From: Pseudomonas graminis
Lineage (GTDB): Bacteria > Pseudomonadota > Gammaproteobacteria > Pseudomonadales > Pseudomonadaceae
DNA: 64,000 nucleotides
NCBI RefSeq assembly: GCF_013201545.1
Contig: NZ_CP053746.1
Location: 248,001-312,000, forward strand
Direction of reading: 5' to 3'
Part shown: positions 63,108-64,000 of the stretch, one piece after another
Numbering within the stretch: the first letter of the stretch is position 1
How the letters are laid out: the number at the start of each line of letters is the position of its first letter
Made by a program: the position numbers and the translations under genes
The notes under the pieces: generated by a model
What the model saw: the letters and a program-made list of their open reading frames with translations, nothing else
Database searches by the model: none
Told to the model about the DNA's origin: nothing

Positions 63108-63974
63108 TCAGAGAACAGCCCGGCGTTGAGCAATACCGCGGCGACTGATCCACACCGACGAAACAATCACCAGCCCGCCCAAAAACAGCTTGCCCAGGTC
63201 CTCGTTCTGTCCCCAGATCAACAGATTGATCAGCAGTCCCACCGGCACGTGCAGGTTATTCATCACCGCCAGTGTGGCGCCGTTGACCAGGCAAGCGCCT
63301 TTGTTCCACCAGTACATGCCGAGCGCGGTGGAACACAGGCCGAGGAACAGCAACACCACCCACTGTTGTGGGGCATCCGGCAAATGTTGCGGGTTGCCAA
63401 ACAGTAGAAACGCCGGCAAGGCCACAGCCAGGGCGCCGAGGTAGAAATACCCAAAGCGGCGGTAGTGCGGCAGATCGCTGGGGTGACGGGCCACCAGGTG
63501 TTTGTAGAGCACCTGCCCCGCTGCGTAGGTGAAGTTGGCCAGTTGCAGCAACAGGAAGCCGCCGAGGAAGTTCGGATCGACCCGGTCGTAACGGATGATC
63601 ACCGCGCCGAGCACCGCGACCAACGCCGCCAGCAGGCCCCACGGATTGAAGCGTCGATTGAGAGCGTCCTCGATCAGCGTGACGTGGAGCGGCGTGAGGA
63701 TGGTAAACAGCAGCACCTCGGGGACCGTCAACACGCGGAAGCTCAGGTACAGGCAGACGTAGGTGACGCCGAACTGAAGCGCGCCGATCAACAGCATGCC
63801 GCGCATGAATGACGGCTCGACCCGACGCCAGCGCGTCAGTGGAATAAAGACCAGGCCGGCCAGCACCACGCGAAGCAGCACGGCAAAGTAGCTGTCGACG
63901 TGCCCGGCCAGATAAACGCCGATCAGGCTGAAGGAAAACGCCTGGATCAGCGTCACGAAAAGTAGATAGCCCAT
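63108..63974 (-). CDS. EamA-family (DMT) transporter
   Basis: 288 residues, ten predicted membrane helices in two EamA halves. Opening MGYLLFVTLIQAFSFSLIGV; second half contains GLCSTALGMYWWNKGACLVN and ATLAVMNNLHVPVGLLINLL as in carboxylate/amino-acid/amine exporters of the group. GGGGCG precedes the ATG. A hairpin (CCCGGCTGTTT-CAGAG-AACAGCCCGG) covers its stop codon. Complete or nearly so within the window. Confidence 0.85.
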   Translation of the reverse strand: MGYLLFVTLIQAFSFSLIGVYLAGHVDSYFAVLLRVVLAGLVFIPLTRWRRVEPSFMRGMLLIGALQFGVTYVCLYLSFRVLTVPEVLLFTILTPLHVTLIEDALNRRFNPWGLLAALVAVLGAVIIRYDRVDPNFLGGFLLLQLANFTYAAGQVLYKHLVARHPSDLPHYRRFGYFYLGALAVALPAFLLFGNPQHLPDAPQQWVVLLFLGLCSTALGMYWWNKGACLVNGATLAVMNNLHVPVGLLINLLIWGQNEDLGKLFLGGLVIVSSVWISRRGIAQRRAVL

Positions 63975-64000
63975 GGTCGCCCCTTTTTTTGAAGGCGGCG

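Overview
The window is a stretch of chromosome from a fluorescens/syringae-lineage Pseudomonas. The evidence is GC-rich coding, a PhoP/PhoQ pair very like the P. aeruginosa one, a PcpS-type phosphopantetheinyl transferase, a class Ia NrdA with two N-terminal ATP cones, and many Pseudomonas REP/REPIN elements of two families (GTAGGAGTGAGC..GCTCGCGAAG and CTTCCCGGCT..AGCCGGTCC). No rRNA, complete tRNA, CRISPR array, insertion sequence or prophage was seen. Gene functions are read from protein motifs and recalled family features; no database search was possible.

Layout. 0-7.3 kb: 5' end of dctA behind a sigma-54 promoter, phoPQ, a small exported protein, pcpS, then an RstA/RstB-like two-component operon whose last gene is fhuF. 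7.3-13.8 kb: nrdA and nrdB, each preceded by a pair of NrdR-like boxes 32 bp apart (nrdA also by a perfect DnaA box), with a YhfG-Fic toxin-antitoxin pair between them. 13.9-22.9 kb: a visibly AT-richer accessory island. It holds DUF4007 protein, large P-loop ATPase and PAPS-reductase-like PP-loop enzyme (an SspBCD-like DNA phosphorothioation set), facing a two-gene unit of a GIY-YIG nuclease with an unusual insertion and a DGQHR (DndB-like) protein. An 800-base gene-free stretch follows, with two plus-strand terminators. 22.9-30.2 kb: a catabolic locus (divergent SHMT-like enzyme, GntR regulator, class V aminotransferase, MFS transporter, hydratase-like protein, NAD-malic enzyme) tied together by three copies of a palindromic operator. 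A tandem REP array with a 138-bp period follows.

30.8-37.4 kb: small exported protein, MNT-HEPN pair, LysE exporter, MASE2-GGDEF diguanylate cyclase, and a four-gene minus-strand accessory cluster led by a LuxR-type HTH protein. 37.7-45 kb: MHS transporter, TonB-dependent receptor, PQQ sugar dehydrogenase, AraC regulator with LysE exporter. 45-54 kb: yeast-type cytosine deaminase, acetyltransferases, an OpuAC protein, an orphan FecI-like sigma factor with a possible Fur site, a PhnD-like protein next to a fatty-acid desaturase, periplasmic methyltransferase, peptide deformylase and BrkB. 54-64 kb: ordinary housekeeping and envelope genes (CsbD, CvfB, a 59-residue small protein, lipoproteins, TorF porin, DEAD-box helicase, YbdG-like channel, EamA transporter).

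The strongest candidate for an incompletely described system is the 13.9-22.0 kb island: a phosphorothioation-type modification core with what looks like a noncanonical GIY-YIG/DGQHR partner instead of SspE or DndFGH. The 22.9-30.2 kb catabolic regulon, whose substrate I cannot name, is the second.
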